A stretch of 64,000 bases of DNA from positions 13,113,577-13,177,576 of the forward strand of contig OZ020591.1 in the NCBI GenBank assembly GCA_963971535.1. Reading direction: 5' to 3'. Below the pieces are notes generated by a model. The model had not been told where the DNA came from, ran no database searches, and saw nothing but the letters and a program-made list of their open reading frames with translations. Each line of letters begins with the position of its first letter. The stretch's first letter is position 1. Made by a program: the position numbers and the translations under genes. Positions 1 to 11,400 of the stretch are shown here, piece by piece. The DNA is from Notolepis coatsorum (Eukaryota > Chordata > Actinopteri > Aulopiformes > Paralepididae).

Positions 1-549
1 ATGAACGTCCTTCCAAGACAAAATTTCCTTTTTCAAATGTTACCATGTTACTTATCTACAGAATTTTTCAAATCTATGAATAGACCCATCTCAAAATGTA
101 TTTGGTGTAACAAAATGCCTAGGACAAAGTTATTGACACTTGGGAGGTCTCGGTCTCCCCAATCTCCAACATTATTTTTGGTCAGCCCAATTAAGAAATG
201 TACTGTCATGGTCGTTGGGAAGACGAGACTCAGTGGTTTCAGCTAGAAGCTAAATTTGTTGACCCGTTACCATTGGATTCTCTCATATTTATAAAACAAT
301 TTAAAAAGATAAGAAACATAGGTAATTGTTTCACTGTTTTTAACACTGTGCTTGGAAGGACTGCTCAAAAAAACTTGGCATCACCAATTGTACCTCCATA
401 TTCTCTCCTATCACAATCCTGATCTAGATAAACATCTAAGATCAATTAATATACTCAAATGGGCTCAGTTGGGGATAAGTCAATTCAAAGACCTGTTTCA
501 CACAAATATGCAGTTCAAATCATTTATGGATTTAAGAACAGAATATGCC

Positions 550-773
550 GGGGGCTCCAGTAGCTCACTGCGTATCTCGGCGCTATTTCTGCGTCGGGAG
601 GAGCCGTGCTGCGTCACGGTTCTGGTTGACTCCGAGTTCGATTCCCGGACCCGCCGTCATTTGCCGAATGTCTTCCCCTGCTCTACATCCCGTTTCACCC
701 TGTATCTGTCGGGCATGCTTGACCAGAAAAGCGATAAACGCTAAAAAAATAAAGTTAAAAAAAAAATAATAAT
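550..773 (+). mobile_element. tRNA-derived SINE inside the L1
   Basis: A 224-bp insert flanked by a perfect 13-bp target duplication, AACAGAATATGCC, at 537-549 and 774-786. It has a pol III B-box-like GTTCGATTCC at 636-645 followed by an acceptor-stem-like GGACCCGCC, and ends in an A-rich tail with AATAAAG. This is the standard layout of a tRNA-headed SINE. The intact duplication suggests it is younger than the host LINE. The exact family is not identified. Confidence 0.88.
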
Positions 774-1370
774 AACAGAATATGCCTTCCCAAATACTGA
801 TTCCTTTAAATATTTACAAATGCGAAACATTATACATATACTGAGAAGAGAAAATAAACTAAGACTAGAATTACATGAAATAGAAGAAATACTAATGTCA
901 TCGACCACAATTAAGGTAAAATTAGTGAATTGTATGACATCTTCTCCAAAGAATGTCACTCATCTTTTTTGCCTTTGTTGAGGATCTGGGAGACAGATCT
1001 AACCATGAAATTTGAAGAAAATACATGGCTAAATATGTGATAGAATACACTTTCCATTTACAAGTAACAAAATCAAAGAAGCTAATTTTAAATGTATCCA
1101 TAAATTGTATCTAACTCACATTTCTACACATGTTTTGGCACTGTGATAAACTAAAACGATTCTGGAATTGTATTCATTCATTTACAAAATCTGTATTAGA
1201 AACGGAATTTGACTTGTCTCCATGTGCCTACTTACTAAATGAATTACCTGAGATCCAGATGGATCAAAAAAAAATATAGATTGCTGATTGTTATAACATA
1301 CTTTGCCAAGAAATGCATTCTCCTGTTTTGGAAAAATGACTCTTCGCCCACTTTTGAGATGTTTCAAGTA

Positions 1371-1471
1371 GAGCTGGGCGATATGGAAAAAAATCATATC
1401 GCGATAACGATATGATAATTTTATTTTATTTCTCGATATCGATAATTATCGAATTGTTATAAGTATAAATT

Positions 1472-1506
<35 letters not shown>

Positions 1507-1944
1507 GATTTATGTTTATTTTGCAGCAATTCTTTGTCATTGCCGCCATCTTTAGTGTTACATCCCCTCACACTCCAGTTCTCAGGCTGCAGCTGGTTTA
1601 AAAGCTAAAGTAAACCGGCTTCTCTGCTGGCTGTGGCTCCAGAGGAGTTGAACAGTTCTGGCTCTGCTAGTTTATTTTCGATCTTTTGGCGCTTTTTTGG
1701 TGGACAAACCACCGCACATGTGTACTGTGACTCGTGACTGGAGTTTAGTTCTGCTAGCACACATAGCCTACTGTGTACAGACGGTTTCAAAATGTATTTT
1801 AAATTAGAAAGCAAACAAAATAAATTGACAAGAAAAAAAAAAAAAAAAAAAAACGATTTTTCGATTTTTTTTTTATTTAGATATTCGATATCGATTATTA
1901 AAATATATCGCGATATTTATCGTTATCGTTATATCGCCCAGCCC
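1371..1944. mobile_element. TA-target MITE with GAGCTGGGCGATAT termini
   Basis: The ends are inverted repeats (GAGCTGGGCGATAT at 1371; ATATCGCCCAGCCC at 1931-1944), flanked by TA at 1369-1370 and 1945-1946. Subterminal parts are rich in ATATCG palindromes. A run of about 27 T at 1473 and about 24 A at 1831 form a further inverted pair. No coding capacity. TA targets occur in Tc1/mariner and some IS-like (ISL2EU-type) families; which one applies is not decided here. Excision in silico restores the L1 reading frame. Confidence 0.85.
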
Positions 1945-1976
1945 TAGAGATCAATTATCCCAGCTTCTTCCATTGA

Positions 1977-2460
1977 AGAGATTGACCTTGGAGGAGCGTG
2001 GTCGGGGTGGATGTTCCGGGACCTTTGGTCTCCGCTGTTTTCTCGATTGAGCAGGGGGGCTGTTGATTGATACGGCTAATGGCGGTATGTGAATATATCC
2101 GCATGCTGCCGCTGGCCGTGTCGATTGGTGGTTTTGCTGTTTGGTCGGGGGAGGGGTGGGGACCGAGGGTCTTGGGGTGTCTATCCCCGGTTGTGTATTT
2201 TCTTGGAGGTGGGTTTCCCTAGTGGAAGAAGTCGTACAACAGACGCGTAAGAGGCCTGTCTGTTGTATAACAATGATGTTGTTGTCATTGTTGTTATTAT
2301 TTAGTATTGTTTATTTTTAATTGTATTATTGTCCTGTCTTTATTTAGTTTTGTTGGCCGCAGGTGGGGGAAAGGACCAGAGAGTGAGATAATTGCTGTGT
2401 GCTGTGGGACATGTATCTGCTGTACACCTGTTATTCAAATAAAAAGAAGTTGAGAAAGAA
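1977..2460 (+). mobile_element. L1-type LINE 3' untranslated region
   Basis: G-rich, then T-rich noncoding DNA following the LINE stop codon. It ends with a polyadenylation-type AATAAA near 2439 and a short A-rich stretch. Position and composition fit the 3' end of the LINE that starts the window. Confidence 0.6.
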
Positions 2461-2917
2461 AATAGTAATGATAATACCAAATATATAAAAATACGTATGA
2501 GAAAAAATAAACAGTGTAAACAATATCATTAACTCTGAATATAAAAATATGAGAAAAGAAAACAAGACGCGGTCTTGGACTGGTGGGGGCTCCTGATTCG
2601 AGGTCTTGGTGAGTCGGAGTGTTAAAGAGGCATGATGGTCTGGTTCGCTGGGGCGCCGGATTTGGGGTCCTCACGGGGTGGGACCTTGGTTGTCGATACT
2701 GGAGATGATGAGGTAATCTCGCCTTATGGTACATATTTATAAATAGGTATATATATATATATTCTTATTCATTTATATATTTAATTTATACATGGCTATT
2801 TTATTTTTCATTATTCTGATTTAACTGATGGTCTTGTCATTGTTATTATTACTGTTATTGTCCTGTGATGTCTTGTTTATTAGTATTGTTACTGTATTGT
2901 GTTATCTTGTTTCATGT
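2461..2917 (+). other. Unassigned stretch, partly like the LINE 3' UTR
   Basis: The right half (about 2820-2916) repeats the style and words of 2270-2350 (TGTCATTGTTATTATT..., ATTGTCCTGT), so it is probably another LINE 3' UTR fragment. The left half has no features I recognise. Confidence 0.35.
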
Positions 2918-2921
2918 TTAA

Positions 2922-3538
2922 AGGGGAACTCCAACATTTTGGGAAATTAGCTTATTTAACATCTTCCCTGGAGTTAGAAGAAGATACATACCTTTTTTGT
3001 CTCTGTGCGTGCATTTTAGCTTTGGGAATAGACGCTCCGTTAGCATAGCTTAGCTTCATCACTGGAAGTGAGGCAGGACAGTAGCCTTAGAGTGCCTTAC
3101 AGTGTATTGCAAGGTCTGACATTGACCAAATTTGATATGCATGACCTTGGTGAGCTCTAGGTCAACTCCTGAAAAGGGGGTCAATGTCAGACTTTGCAAT
3201 CAAAAGTTAGGGGGCTAATAACCCTTGCCATAATTTCAGTGCGCCCCCTAACTTTTGATTGCAAGGTCTGACATTGACCCCCTTTTCAGGAGTTGACCTA
3301 GAGCTCACCAAGGTCATGCATATCAAATTTGGTCAATGTCAGACCTTGCAATACACTGTAAGGCACTGTAAGGCTACTGTCCTGCCTCACTTCCAGTGAT
3401 GAAGCTAAGCTATGCTAACGGAGCGTATATTCCCAAAGCTAAAATGCACGCACAGAGACAAAAAAGGTATGTATCTTCTTGTCTAACTCCAGGGAAGATG
3501 TTAAATAAGCTAATTTCCCAAAATGTTGGAGTTCCCCT
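2922..3538. mobile_element. Long palindromic TTAA-target MITE (Kolobok- or piggyBac-like)
   Basis: About 617 bp in which the left arm (2922-~3212) and right arm (~3248-3538) are near-perfect reverse complements around a ~35-bp centre near 3230. The termini read AGGGGAACTCCAACATTTTG and its complement. TTAA occurs directly outside both ends (2918-2921 and 3539-3542), the target-site signature of Kolobok and piggyBac transposons. There is no reading frame. The arms are so complete that the whole element can fold into one hairpin. Confidence 0.88.
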
Positions 3539-3542
3539 TTAA

Positions 3543-3947
3543 GGGAAAATAAAGAAAAATTGTGAAAAAAAAAAATGTGTTTACAGCCATATTATTTAAG
3601 TTGTTATGAGTTGCAGCTAAATGCTTTTATTTTGAAGGGGTTTTGGGCAGTTGGGAGGCACAGCTGGGTGTATTTAGGTGATTAGAGGACAACAGCAATA
3701 GTGGGCACCAGGGAAGGTGTATGGTTTTTTACCAGCGTCAGGGAGAGACAGGAGATCATAGTTTCAAACCTCTTTTTGCTGTATTCTTTGATCACAATAG
3801 ATGCCACCAAACTGTAAAAAAATAAAAAATAAAAAGATAGAATGGTGGACCTAATTGTAACAATTTAGTTGTAATTGTTGACAATACTTTGTGTGAATAA
3901 TATATTGTAATTGTAGGCTGGACAAATGCAAACCCGTCCTAATATGA
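3543..3947. other. No recognisable feature
   Basis: AT-rich DNA with several A runs. I see no gene, repeat border or known element. Confidence 0.3.
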
Positions 3948-4199
3948 ATGCATATTTATTTACTAGATACAAGGGTTCTTAAACCTTTCAAAGTGGCAAC
4001 ATATCGAACTGCGTCGGCCAAACAGCCTTTAAAACACCTTCTATTCTCTTGCCTGGGCAAGCGAACGCCAGACGACCCACCGGCGTTGATGAAGACACAG
4101 ATCATGACCGATCTGGAGAAGCGGTATAGTGAGGAAAAGAGGGTGTTCATGCTGCTGAGCAAAGCTAGTTACTTGGATCCACACAAGAAGGGAACATAA
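3948..4199 (+). pseudogene. hAT (ZBED-type) transposase C-terminal remnant
   Basis: An 83-codon stretch carries VLKPFKVAT near the start and TDLEKRYSEEKRVFMLLSKA then YLDPHKK near the end. This resembles the segment before the dimerisation domain of hAT/ZBED1-like transposases (consensus L..RY......LL..A..LDPRFK, where this copy reads LDPHKK). It has no DNA-binding BED finger or catalytic half, so it is only a fragment. A one-base shift after LDPHKK leads into QEVALLEEMKQVNESR, which is the unit of the adjoining minisatellite. Confidence 0.7.
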
Positions 4200-4208
4200 A
4201 CAGGAGGT

Positions 4209-4812
4209 GGCCTTACTGGAGGAGATGAAACAAGTGAATGAAAGCAGGAGGTGTAGATGGCCTTACTGGAGGAGATGAAACAAGTGAATGAAAGCAGGAG
4301 GTGTAGATGGCCTTACTGGAGGAGATGAAACAAGTGAATGAAAGCAGGAGGTGCAGGTGGCCTTACTGGAGGAGATGAAACAAGTGAATGAAAGCAGGAG
4401 GTGTAGATGGCCTTACTGGAGGAGATGAAACAAGTGAACGGAAGCAGGAGGTGCAGATGGCCTTACTGGAGGAGATGAAACAAGTGAACGGAAGCAGGAG
4501 GTGCAGATGGCCTTACTGGAGGAGATGAAACAAGTGAACAGAAGCAGGAGGTGCAGATGGCCTTACTGGAGGAGATGAAACAAGTGAACGGAAGCAGGAG
4601 GTGCAGATGGCCTTACTGGAGGAGATGAAACAAGTGAATGAAAGCAGGAGGTGCAGATGACCTTACTGGAGGAGATGAAACAAGTGAATGAAAGCAGGAG
4701 GTGCAGATGGCCTTACTGGAGGAGATGAAACAAGTGAATGAAAGCAGGAGGTGCAGATGGCCTTACTGGAGGAGATGAAACAAGTGAACGGAATCAGGAG
4801 GTGCATATGGCC
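4209..4812 (+). repeat. 50-bp minisatellite, about 12 copies, derived from hAT coding DNA
   Basis: The unit begins GGCCTTACTGGAGGAGATGA and recurs every 50 bases (4209, 4259, 4309 and so on). Units differ at few positions (AATGAA/AACGGA, TGTAGAT/TGCAGAT). In one frame the unit reads ALLEEMKQVNESRR, continuing the upstream transposase remnant. 50 is not a multiple of three, so the array cannot be read through in one frame. Confidence 0.93.
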
Positions 4813-5010
4813 TAATGGAGGCCAACCTCATCCCAGAAGCATTAGCATAGCCTCTCAAGTAAAGCTGAAACAGTGGCTGAAAGGCTCAACAGTTGAGATG
4901 TTCGGTCATTATTAGTAACGAGCTGAATAAACGCACATGTCTCTCTATACAGAGTCGCACCAGTTTCTGACCGAACGTCACACATTGTCACTCAGTAGTA
5001 GCATTAGCAT
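4813..5010 (+). repeat. Module repeated in inverse orientation at ~43010-43235
   Basis: Words such as CTCAACAGTTGAGATGTTCG, ATTATTAGTAACGAGCTGAA and ACATGTCTCTCTATACAGAG here recur as reverse complements around 43080-43190. The shared DNA includes CAACCTCATCC-AGAAGCATT at the left edge. It is next to hAT coding DNA here and next to a LINE 5' region at 43 kb, so which element it belongs to is unclear. Confidence 0.7.
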
Positions 5011-5480
5011 AGCAGCTTAGCTTGTTAGCTGCTCCAGCTAACTTACCTCTGGTCAAGGCCCAGTCTGGATGAAAAGTGGCAGAAACGCCCAACAGATCAG
5101 ATGTGCGCTCAGTAGATGATAAAAGCAGAGTTTACTGTAACTAAACGGAGAGGTGGACATGCACCTACCTGTGTTTGTTCTCCTGTGTTGTTCTGAACGC
5201 AGTAGAGTCCAGCAGCGTCTCCTGCTGCAGGTGAAGCTCCGTCGTGTAACTAACTACTTGTTAGAAGTAGCCGGACTTCGGGGTAACTCCCTCTGGAAGG
5301 TGGTGACAGTTAACCAGTAAACACTTCTCTCGAGGACTGGGCATTTATCTGGGTTTGCAGGGTTGACAACAGCTCTCTGTTCTTAATGTTATTAACTAAC
5401 GTAACTCTACTGTTCCCGCTGCACTCTGACTACAATAGACCACGCACATATCCCACAATGCATCACTCCTCCCGCTCTGG
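5011..5480. other. Unassigned, gene-desert-like
   Basis: Contains TTAGCTTGTTAGCTGCT-type words common in fish intergenic DNA, but no frame, element border or RNA gene I can support. Confidence 0.3.
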
Positions 5481-5935
5481 AGGACCCGCGCATGCGCTGT
5501 GAGGGCCGCTCAGCTCACTCCCAATAGTAACCAGCTGCAGAGCCGCAGAGAGAGAGTAGGGGGTATCTGCAGAGCCGCAGAGCCAGGCTGGACGCGTGAA
5601 TATTAAAGGCAACCAACTTGTGTTCGGCTTTTCTCTGATTGGCCGCGCCCCCCCGCCCCCACGCGCAGGCAGCAGGCTGGACGGGTAGCCTATTGCTTAA
5701 TGACATGTCATGAGTGCTGCTTTTGCTTCCGCGTTTTCCCTGATTGGCTGCGCCATGCCCGGCGGCAGGCGCGGCAACCGCAGAGCAGAGCGGCAGAGCG
5801 GCAGAGCGGCGGAGCGGCAGAGCGAGCGGAGCGGCAGAGCGCGAGCGGAATTAGGTAACCGCCGCAGGAATCCGCCATGATTTTCATTCGGCGCTTCAGC
5901 TCACCTGGCATAGCAGCGGTCCGCGGTCCTGCGGT
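5481..5935 (+). repeat. GC-rich repeat with CCAAT boxes and GCGGCAGA tandem units
   Basis: Two TGATTGGC CCAAT-box motifs (about 5636 and 5741), each followed by a GC-rich stretch. A short tandem of AGAGCGGC-type units covers 5776-5850. The segment around TATCTGCAGAGCCGCAGAGC (5566-5590) recurs inverted near 19895-19920, and the part AATATTAAAGGCAACC (about 5598) recurs near 60808. It looks like a dispersed repeat with promoter-like content. Confidence 0.55.
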
Positions 5936-5939
5936 TCGT

Positions 5940-6290
5940 TGTTGATGAGTTTGAATCCCATGATTTTTTTTTTTTTAACGTGATTTTTTTTTAACGTGTA
6001 TTCTTTCGCCGGTTAAGGTTAGGCATGGTTAAGGTTAAGGTTAAGGTTAGGCATTGTTTCGGAGTTGGTTAAGGTTAGAACGGTTAAGTTTAGGCGCTGT
6101 TAAGGAGCTGGTTAAGGTTAGAGTTTGTCAAAGAGAATGGCAATATTCTTTCTATGGTTAAGGTTAGGCATGGTTAAGGTTAAGGTTAGGCATTGTTTCG
6201 GAGTTGGTTAAGGTTAGAACGGTTAAGTTTAGGCGCTGTTAAGGAGCTGGTTAAGGTTAGAGTTTGTCTTAGAGACAGCCTATTTCCGCA
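5940..6290 (+). repeat. Telomere-like GGTTAAGG module (copy A)
   Basis: Starts with a tRNA B-box-like GAGTTTGAATCCCAT, a T-rich spacer with TTTTTTAACGTG twice, then repeated GGTTAAGGTTAGGCATGG and GTTTCGGAGTTGGTTAAGG words in two ~125-bp tandem units. It ends at AGACAGCCTATTTCCGC. The same module with a more complete tRNA-like head lies at 20938-21347. Confidence 0.75.
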
Positions 6291-6462
6291 CTGCCGCTCT
6301 CCCGCGTTGCCGCGGTCACATGGTCAAATTGTCACATTCTTGCACTCATGACCTGTCATAAAGCAACACGCGGACGGGTATAAGTGGTCTGGACAAGTAT
6401 AAGTGGTCTGGACAAGTAGTTGCGAATGGGGGGGGGGGGTACCTATTACCTAGTACCTATTT

Positions 6463-6888
6463 CGCTATTTTGGACATTAGGTTTGCTTATCAAGGCCACC
6501 ACAGACCACCTGTGCAATCGAATTTAATTAGCTAACTGGCGCTCTCTTTCTCTCTCTGCTCTCTCTGCTATCTTTACTAAATATAAACGTGCAAGTACAT
6601 GGTGTAGTAGGACTGCTATCTTTACTAAATAAACTTGCAAGTGCATGGTGTGTATAGGACTGCTATCTTTACTAAATATGTAAAAATGTAAGTACCTATT
6701 TTGGACATTGGGTGTGTTGCTTATCAAGGCCACCACAGACCACCTGTGCAATCGAATTTAATTAGCTAACTGGCTCTCTCTTTCTCTCTCTGCTCTCTCT
6801 GCTATCTTTACTAAATATAAACGTGCAAGTACATGGTGTAGTAGGACTGCTATCTTTACTAAATATAAACTTGCAAGTGCATGGTGTG
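6463..6888 (+). repeat. ~235-bp tandem repeat, left part (target of the BEL element)
   Basis: Nearly two units, each starting TATTTTGGACATT and containing CACCACAGACCACCTGTGC, a CTCTCTTTCTCTCTCTGC pyrimidine tract and two or three TGCTATCTTTACTAAATA words. The array continues after the LTR element at 14859, so the element split a pre-existing tandem repeat. Confidence 0.85.
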
Positions 6889-8318
6889 TGTAACTGAGGG
6901 GTACAATTCCCTGACTGTATTACTAGATATGATACTTACTACCACTACCTTTGTACTTAATATTCGGCCACCCAGTACTCGGCATAAATATATTATGGTA
7001 AACACTCCCACGTAGATGAAACGGATCCAACACAAATGTACGAATTAGAAATAGGTCTTTATTTCTACACAGCGATGGTGTGTAGAGCAAGCACTTAATC
7101 AAATCAATCACATTTATGAATGGGAATTAGTATGCACTTTTATGGCAAGTGAGTATTCGTTGGTATATCAATAGAGAACGTCCAATCTCTGGTGGCGCAG
7201 GCGGTAAATATACAACCTGGAATATTTAAGGAATAATAGCAATGATACTTTAATGATTATAGAACTGGATACACTAGGGGGGAATTCCGGTCGCTTGTAA
7301 GACAACTGGAGAAGGGGGGGGGGGGTAGAGTCTGGCTGTATCCGTCTGGCCGAGGGTATCCTGGGAGAACCCACGGTTGTGCGGCTCGGTGCCTCAGCGA
7401 TCCTCGATCCACAGATGAAAGCAGTTGGACTCTCTGTGGGCCGGCTTCCTTCGGTCCACGATGGAGAGACGTGAAGCGACCTCGTCGTGTAGAGCGTCTC
7501 CTCACCTGTCGTCCTCTCCGGGGGGGGGGTTTCCAACACACGGCAGTGTTGGTCTTTATCCATAGAATAATCACTGTATACAAAGCATAATCCGTGCCTG
7601 GGAAGGCGGGCTGTCGTCGGTAGAATAATCCGGTATGCAGGTCCACTCGCTCGTCGGCTCTGGGGCTCCTCGGGTGCAGCCTCACATGGGGTCGGCCATC
7701 CTGGATAAGCAGCCAGTTCTCTGCCCGAAACGATGGGGTACTGACTACGATAGTATTCTCACCGTACGAAGCACTATATATTAACAGACTATTATTAGCT
7801 TAATAGACTACGTCCAACTCGACGATATAGTGCCAAATATGACTATTCAAATATTAATATACACGATGTCTCAATACCGATGGTAGGCCGAACTTGGCCT
7901 TTCTCCCACACGTGGCGTCGCAGGGAGGCTTTACGTCTGTCACTCTATTGGAGGGTAAGAAACTGGACTAAAAAGGAAGTCCTACTTTAGTAGCGCAGTA
8001 TATATACGCACTATGAACAAATAGTACCGTTAGTGGTGCGGTAGCCAGATTCCTACGCGGAACTAGGACTTGTTCGTACATGTTGAGCGGTACGTTTGAA
8101 CTGGGTCTGGGGGGTATGGCAGCCTGGCACCAAGGTCTCGACCAATAGTAGAATGGAGACTATTATGGGATGTTCAGTAGGCTAGAATGGATATTCAATG
8201 CATATTGTACAAGGAATATACAAGGGATATCAGGGAATATTAGAGAATATACAAATACAATTAAATATATATATATAAATAAATATATATATTCGGTTTA
8301 ATCTGGCCCTTCACAACA
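6889..8318 (-). repeat. BEL/Pao LTR (3' LTR in the sense direction)
   Basis: 1430 bp beginning TGTAACTGAGGGGTAC and ending CCCTTCACAACA on the + strand, i.e. TGTTGTGAAGG...GTTACA in the sense direction with canonical TG...CA ends. It includes two G runs and an AT-rich end. Small open frames inside are repeated in the other LTR and have no recognisable product. Confidence 0.95.
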
Positions 8319-8340
8319 GCCACCCCCTGATTGGTCCCAG
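8319..8340 (-). other. Polypurine tract of the BEL element
   Basis: In the sense direction the bases before the 3' LTR read AATCAGGGGGTGGC. This short purine-rich stretch abuts the TG of the LTR, where plus-strand DNA synthesis is primed in LTR elements. Confidence 0.55.
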
Positions 8341-8426
8341 ACCTAATCAGTTAAGCAGAGACAGATTAATCGCGTTGTCTATTTACACATAAGGGTTTGC
8401 TGTAGGGGTCAGTCAACTTCACAAAG

Positions 8427-11400
8427 TCATATGGTTATAGGGTCATGGTCATCATCGATTGTGTCTGGGAGTCGGGGCAGTTCTATGAGCCTCGCCACGG
8501 GACGGGTGTAAGTGCGACCCTGGACAAGCACTTCAGCTGCTCGGACCTTGCCGTCGGCACCGGTGATCACTTTGCTTACGCGGCCGGCCGGCCACATAGC
8601 TCTGGGCAGTGATTGATCAATAATCATGACGACTGTTCCTTCTGTCAAATTGTCTCTCTCCTTTACCCACTTCTGGCGGGTCTGTAGAGACGGTAGGTAG
8701 TGTAGTAGGAATGTCCTTTGTTGTGCACTCTCTATGGTAGTGCAATCATCTATGTTGGGGTCTGCGGAGATAACAGTGCTCAATCCACAGAACACAGGCT
8801 TCTTATTCTCAGCCTCCTCCTGACTGGCTTCCCTCGGGATAGGCGTGGGCCACTCTCCTTCCGGGAGCTTTAGGAATGCTGGGCCGTCACTGTAGACATT
8901 GCGACGGGTGAGGTCATCTAGGGGCATTCCCCGGGTGATGACGTCAGCTGGGTTCTGTTTTGTATCAACGTAGCGCCACTCTGTTTCTCCGGTTAACTCT
9001 TCGGTTAAGTCTTGAATCTCGGTGACTCTGACTCCCACGAAGACTTTGTACTTGCATGAGTCCGATTTGATCCAGGCGAGTACTGTCGTGGAATCTGACC
9101 ACAGGATTGTTCTAGACACCGGTATGGTGAGCTCACGTTGGATGAGCGTGGCTAGGTGCGCTCCGGCTAGGGCTGCGCAGAGCTCTAGGCGTGGGATAGA
9201 TTGTTGCTTGCGTGGGGCTATTCTCGAGCGGGCGAGGACAAATGCTGTGTAGATCTCTCCCCCCTCTTCTTGGGCCCGCAAGTAGGCTACTGATCCGTAT
9301 GCGACCTCTGAGGCGTCACTGAAGACGTGTAAGTCCATTTTACATGTCTCTGGCCTCACCGTGGGTGGGAAGTAGCTTCGGCGCATATTAACGCCTGGGA
9401 GTGAGTGGAGCTCCATCTCCCACTCTCTCCAGGTGGATGCAAGGTGTGCGGGAATGGGGTCGTCCCAGCCCTGGTCCTTGTCCCACAATGCTCGTACAAT
9501 CATTTTTGCCCTGGTGGTGTACGGTAGAATACATCCTAGCGGGTCATATTGTCGGGCGAGTGTTGTGTACACACTCCGTCTGGTGGTCGGCGCCGCCGCC
9601 GGCCTTCCCTGCTCCGTAGTCAGGGGCCTGTGTCTGTAGTGAAGCGAATCTGTTTTGAATCGCCACACCAATCCCAGGGTCATCTCCTGGGCTTCTCCCG
9701 GGATTGTAGCCATCCAGGTCTCGCTGCTGGCTGCCTTGTCCTCGGAGGAGAGGCTGCGCAGTACTTGCGGATCGCTGCTGGCCCACTGCCTGAGATCAAA
9801 GCCGCCTTTGATCAATGAGGCGCGGAGTTTAATCAGGAGAGCCTCGGCTTCTTCCTGGGTTGAAAGGCTTTGTAGACAGTTGTCTACGTAGAAGCTGTTC
9901 TTTACGCTGTGTCGGACCTCTTCGTCCGCTGCTGGGTCCTCTGCTACATGTTTCTGTAGTGCAAATGTAGCACAGCAGGGGCTGCACGTCGTTCCGAAGG
10001 GGAGGACGTCCCATTGGTAGATGGCTGGGTGCTCATCTCCTGGCTTCTCTCTCCATAGGAACCGTAACAGGGGCTTGTCCTCCTCTACTAATCTCACCTG
10101 CAGGAACATTCCTTTAATGTCCCCGCTGATGGCCACCTTTTCCTGGCGGAAGCGGAGTAGAACGCCGAGTAGGGAGGGGCCGAGTGTGGGACCGGGCAGT
10201 AACTCTTTATTCAGATTTTGGGATCCGATCTGGTAGCTGCAGTTAAATACTATGCGGTCTTTACCGTTGTGATGGACCTTGTGGTGAGGCACGTACCACG
10301 ATTCAGTGGTCTGGTCAGCCTCTTTAATGTCCATCTTTGTGACGTGTCCCGCTGTGATGAGCTTCTCAATCTCGGCGCGGTATACACTCTCTTGGGCGGG
10401 GTTCTTGGCTAAGCGCCGCTCCGTGTTCAGCAGGTACCGTTCTGTGGCGTCTGTCTTGGCGTGGAAAGTAGGCATTCCTTCTCGCCGCAGGAGTGGCGTG
10501 GCGTATCTCAACACGCCGTTGACCGGGACTCTCTTGGTCCCTGTCTCGAGGAGGTGAATGGCGTAAATGTCATCTTTAGAGCGAATGTCTTTCTTTCCGT
10601 TCTTAAAGGGCATTTGTTCCAAGGTCCATAACCGCTCTACGTGTTGCAGGAGTGCGGTTTCTCCCTCTGTGACTCGGGAGTGGAGACATCTAGTGGCTGT
10701 ACTTCGGTTGAGAGATTTGGCGAGCGGGCCTTGGAGAGTCCATCCCAAACGGGTCTCGACTGCTGCAGGACAGCCTCGGGGTCCGGTATGAACCCGGTCT
10801 ATCGGGACAATGAGGTCTGCATGGTCGGAGCCTATCAACAGGGTCGGCATAGCATTGTCTATGAGCGGGATCGGTAACTTGCGCAGATGTGCATATTTCT
10901 CCATCAGCTTGGCGACGGGGTATGTGTACCGCGACAGTCCTATTTCTTGGCTGGTGAGAGCGTCTGTAATCTGGTACCGTCGCTCAGGCTGGCCGCTTGC
11001 TGCGATAGAGAATGAGACATTCTCGCCCTTTATCGTCTTCAAATCTCGTCTTATTGTCCGAATTGTCATTTGGGTTTCGCTTCCCCGCAGCCCTAGCTGG
11101 GCCGCAGCGGAGGCGAGCAGAAGGGTCTTCTCTGACCCGTCATCGAGGACGGCGTAAGTGTCCAGGACTTTATTCTGGTAGCTTAGTGTCACACGCACTA
11201 CTTTTAGGAGTACTCGGGCTCCACTGCTGCTGGCGGGATCGATGTACATGACGCTCGCTTTGCTGCTGGATGGTGCGGGTGAAGGGCGCCGTCTGTTACT
11301 GTCGTGAAGTATGTCCAGATGGGCTCCATCGCACTTGGTGCACCTTTTCTTTAAGCGGCATTCGGCTGCCATGTGTGAGCGCGCACAGCGAAAACAGCGC

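Larger units (their letters stand above)
1..1976 (+). pseudogene. L1-type LINE ORF2, C-terminal part, broken
   Basis: The translation from base 1 (MNVLPRQNFLFQMLPCYLS...) and the following pieces (HGRWEDETQWFQLEAKFVDP; NTDSFKYLQMRNIIHIL) match the region after the reverse transcriptase in L1-type ORF2 proteins. The frame changes at least once near base 145-200 and again further on, so this is a decayed copy. It is 5' truncated or begins outside the window. A SINE (550-773) and a TA-target MITE (1371-1944) lie inside it. Removing the MITE and one TA restores a continuous reading ...FEMFQVEINYPSFFH followed by TGA at 1974-1976, which fixes both the MITE borders and the LINE frame. The L1 superfamily assignment rests on motif memory, not on a search. 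Confidence 0.8.

Noticed and set aside
5940-6290. Interstitial telomere remnant of a chromosome fusion
   Set aside because: The unit is TTAAGG mixed with TTAGGCATGG, not the vertebrate TTAGGG, and the same module occurs again inside a MITE.
7168-7685. 131- and 142-codon frames, also at 13703-14220
   Set aside because: They lie within the LTRs and are duplicated only because the LTRs are. No domain, and not expected for the family.
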